Positions 62,666-64,000 of a stretch of 64,000 bases of DNA are shown in pieces. This stretch comes from Flavobacteriales bacterium. Its GTDB lineage: Bacteria > Bacteroidota > Bacteroidia > UBA10329. The notes beneath the pieces are model-generated. The model was given only the letters and a program-made list of their open reading frames with translations. It had not been told where the DNA came from and ran no database searches. Location: assembly GCA_021739695.1 (NCBI GenBank), contig JAIPBM010000002.1, forward strand, positions 124,001-188,000. Direction: 5' to 3'. Both the position numbers and the translations under genes were made by a program. The stretch's first letter is position 1. The number at the start of each line of letters is the position of its first letter.

Positions 62666-63556
62666 ATGGCAGAGCGAAAAAAGGTATTTATTACAGGGGC
62701 CTCTTCTGCACTTCTTAAAGAGGTGGTTTCGTTGGTCAATCTATCAGAGTATGAGATAGTTGGCCTGACCAGAACGCATTTTGCACTCGTTACTGGCAAC
62801 ATAAGATGGGTAGTGGGAGACCTTTTGAACCCATTAAGCTATAGGGAAGAGCTTCTAACCGCTCATATTGTTATTCATGCTGCAGCGCTGACCCATACAA
62901 GTGAGGCGTTTGAATATTTTCGGATAAACGTTGATGGTACTCTGGCAATACTTAATCACATTCCTAGTTCAAATCAACCTCTTTTTGTTCTGATTAGCTC
63001 TAGGGTTGCGGGAGAAAACAGTGGTGCTTATGGTGAAAGCAAGCTACTCGCGGAAGAGTTAGTACAGCAGATGTCAAAAAAATGGCTCATTATACGACCG
63101 GCAGAGGTTTATGGTGGTGCTAAGAACGAAGGAATTGACAGCGTGATCAGCTCCTGCTTAAAGGGGGGCATTAAACCATGTCCAATTGGGCTGAAGAGTA
63201 AAATGTACCCGATTCACCAAATAGATGCTGCCAAAGCCATTCATAACAGCATATTTGTGGAGCCATGTGTAATGGATACTATGTATGTAAATGGCCCACA
63301 GGGCTATTCTTATTTACAGCTTTTGAAATTCATTGAAGGAATCTCTAGCAATAGAATCATTCCTTTCGTTGCACCAAAATTCGTACTGAAGCTTGCAGCA
63401 TTTTTTGGGGCTTCACTCGGTCTAAAAATAGGTTTTGTTCCCGACCAAATTGCTCGGCTTTACTCAGAAAAAAATCACGGACCAGCACCCGAAATATCTG
63501 TAACATTAGAGGCCTATATTACTGAAATCATCAAACGAAATGATACCATCACGTAA
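62666..63556 (+). CDS. NAD(P)-dependent nucleotide-sugar epimerase/dehydratase (SDR)
   Basis: A 296-residue extended SDR protein. The ATG at 62666 lies 4 bases after the upstream stop codon; a longer frame inside the GT2 gene was rejected. VFITGASSALLKEV is the nucleotide loop, but the third glycine of GxxGxxG is replaced. HAAALTHTSEAFEYFRINVDGT, SSRVAGENSGAYGESKLLAEEL (YxxxK) and RPAEVYGG follow in the usual order of UDP-glucose 4-epimerase relatives. It would modify a nucleotide sugar for the cluster. The next gene overlaps its end by 17 bases. Confidence 0.88.
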   Translation: MAERKKVFITGASSALLKEVVSLVNLSEYEIVGLTRTHFALVTGNIRWVVGDLLNPLSYREELLTAHIVIHAAALTHTSEAFEYFRINVDGTLAILNHIPSSNQPLFVLISSRVAGENSGAYGESKLLAEELVQQMSKKWLIIRPAEVYGGAKNEGIDSVISSCLKGGIKPCPIGLKSKMYPIHQIDAAKAIHNSIFVEPCVMDTMYVNGPQGYSYLQLLKFIEGISSNRIIPFVAPKFVLKLAAFFGASLGLKIGFVPDQIARLYSEKNHGPAPEISVTLEAYITEIIKRNDTIT

Positions 63557-64000
63557 AGTAATTCTCTCGGCGATAACGCTCATTATGCTTGCGTCATGTG
63601 GAGCTAGTAAGAGCAACAAACAAGGATTGAGCATGAAACCACCCATCGCGGCCATTGAGCCGTACGAAATGACCATTCATGATCACACACGAACAGACAA
63701 CTATTTCTGGCTGAACGACCGCGAAAATCCGGAGGTCATTAAGTATCTGGAAGAAGAGAATGCGTATACCGAAAACGCGCTAGCCGATACCAAACAGTTA
63801 CAAGAAGACCTTTACAAGGAAATGCGTGCTCGGATTAAGGAAGATGACGAAAGCGTTCCTTACAAAGACAATGGCTATTTCTATTACACGCGCTTCGAAG
63901 AAGGGAAGGAATACCGACTGCATTGCAGAAGAAAAGACTCGATAGAATCGCCAGAAGAGGTTTTCATTGACGAGAATGAATTGGCGGAAGGCCACGACTA
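63540..64000 (+). CDS. Prolyl oligopeptidase family (S9, oligopeptidase B-like) lipoprotein, 5' part
   Basis: An open frame from ATG 63540 to the window end, 153 codons. The N terminus (VILSAITLIMLASCG) is a lipoprotein signal with lipobox Cys. Then comes the propeller start of the S9A oligopeptidases: HDHTRTDNYFWLNDRENPEVIKYLEEEN and YLEEENAYTENAL, followed by LYKEMRARIKEDDESVPYKDNGYFYYTRFEEGKEY. This is the PtrB/oligopeptidase B N-terminal pattern. The catalytic domain lies beyond the window. It overlaps the epimerase gene by 17 bases but is not a glycan enzyme, so the glycan cluster seems to end here. Confidence 0.92.
   Translation, partial: MIPSRKVILSAITLIMLASCGASKSNKQGLSMKPPIAAIEPYEMTIHDHTRTDNYFWLNDRENPEVIKYLEEENAYTENALADTKQLQEDLYKEMRARIKEDDESVPYKDNGYFYYTRFEEGKEYRLHCRRKDSIESPEEVFIDENELAEGHD

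Overview
The window looks like a chromosomal segment of a Bacteroidota bacterium, most likely a member of Flavobacteriales. The signs are a GldH gliding lipoprotein, a type IX secretion (T9SS) sorting domain, a DUF4175 protein, surface proteins of the style common in this phylum, AT-leaning coding sequence, no Shine-Dalgarno pattern, and several promoters of the TTG ... TAnnTTTG type. No phage, insertion sequence or CRISPR array was seen. Both window ends cut genes: lepA on the left and an S9 oligopeptidase on the right.

Layout. (1) 1-983: 3' end of lepA. (2) 984-16515, minus strand: two 595-residue tandem paralogous membrane proteins, two GT2 glycosyltransferases and a GT-C type membrane protein (surface glycan or lipid-linked sugar synthesis). 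After these come the two subunits of a 3-oxoacid CoA-transferase, a class A penicillin-binding protein, gldH, a RicT/PSP1 protein, DNA polymerase III delta' and a penicillin acylase family hydrolase. (3) 16516-28304: an intergenic region with ten 21-bp repeats that encode a heptad pattern, a secreted tail-fibre-like protein, an M42 peptidase, a phasin-like protein, two small secreted proteins, a giant Gly-rich secreted protein and a UbiB-family kinase. (4) 28307-32251, minus strand: a lipase-like lipoprotein, a DUF445 protein, an M28 peptidase and rpiB. (5) 32252-32788: a divergent AT-rich spacer with DnaA-box-like sites. (6) 32789-36898, plus strand: a secreted MORN-type repeat protein, a PAS histidine kinase and a LytTR response regulator. 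(7) 37022-44057, minus strand: a methyltransferase, mnmG flanked by two parS-like sites, ybeY, a small HATPase and a DUF4175 protein. (8) 44191-48861: gltX, folB, tRNA-Cys, a T9SS cargo protein, a micro-protein, a YdjM-like membrane protein and a small coiled-coil protein. (9) 48999-51715, minus strand: an ABC transporter with a His-rich permease plus two paralogous secreted CxxC proteins, possibly metal related. (10) 51781-63556, plus strand: hemB, an ACMSD-like amidohydrolase, then a tightly packed glycan cluster (GT2 enzymes, a WecD-like acetyltransferase, WecE-like and FdtB-like sugar aminotransferases, membrane proteins, an epimerase) that runs into the oligopeptidase gene.

Most notable observations. 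Two 16-bp ParB-binding (parS) palindromes bracket mnmG; one matches TGTTCCACGTGAAACA exactly and the other differs at one base. About 5 kb away a divergent spacer holds a perfect DnaA box, imperfect ones and an AT-rich stretch. Together these suggest that the window lies close to the replication origin. Other candidates for follow-up are the 21-bp repeats, the His-rich ABC operon with its secreted CFFCG proteins, and the cluster of two small secreted proteins and one 1397-residue Gly-rich protein.
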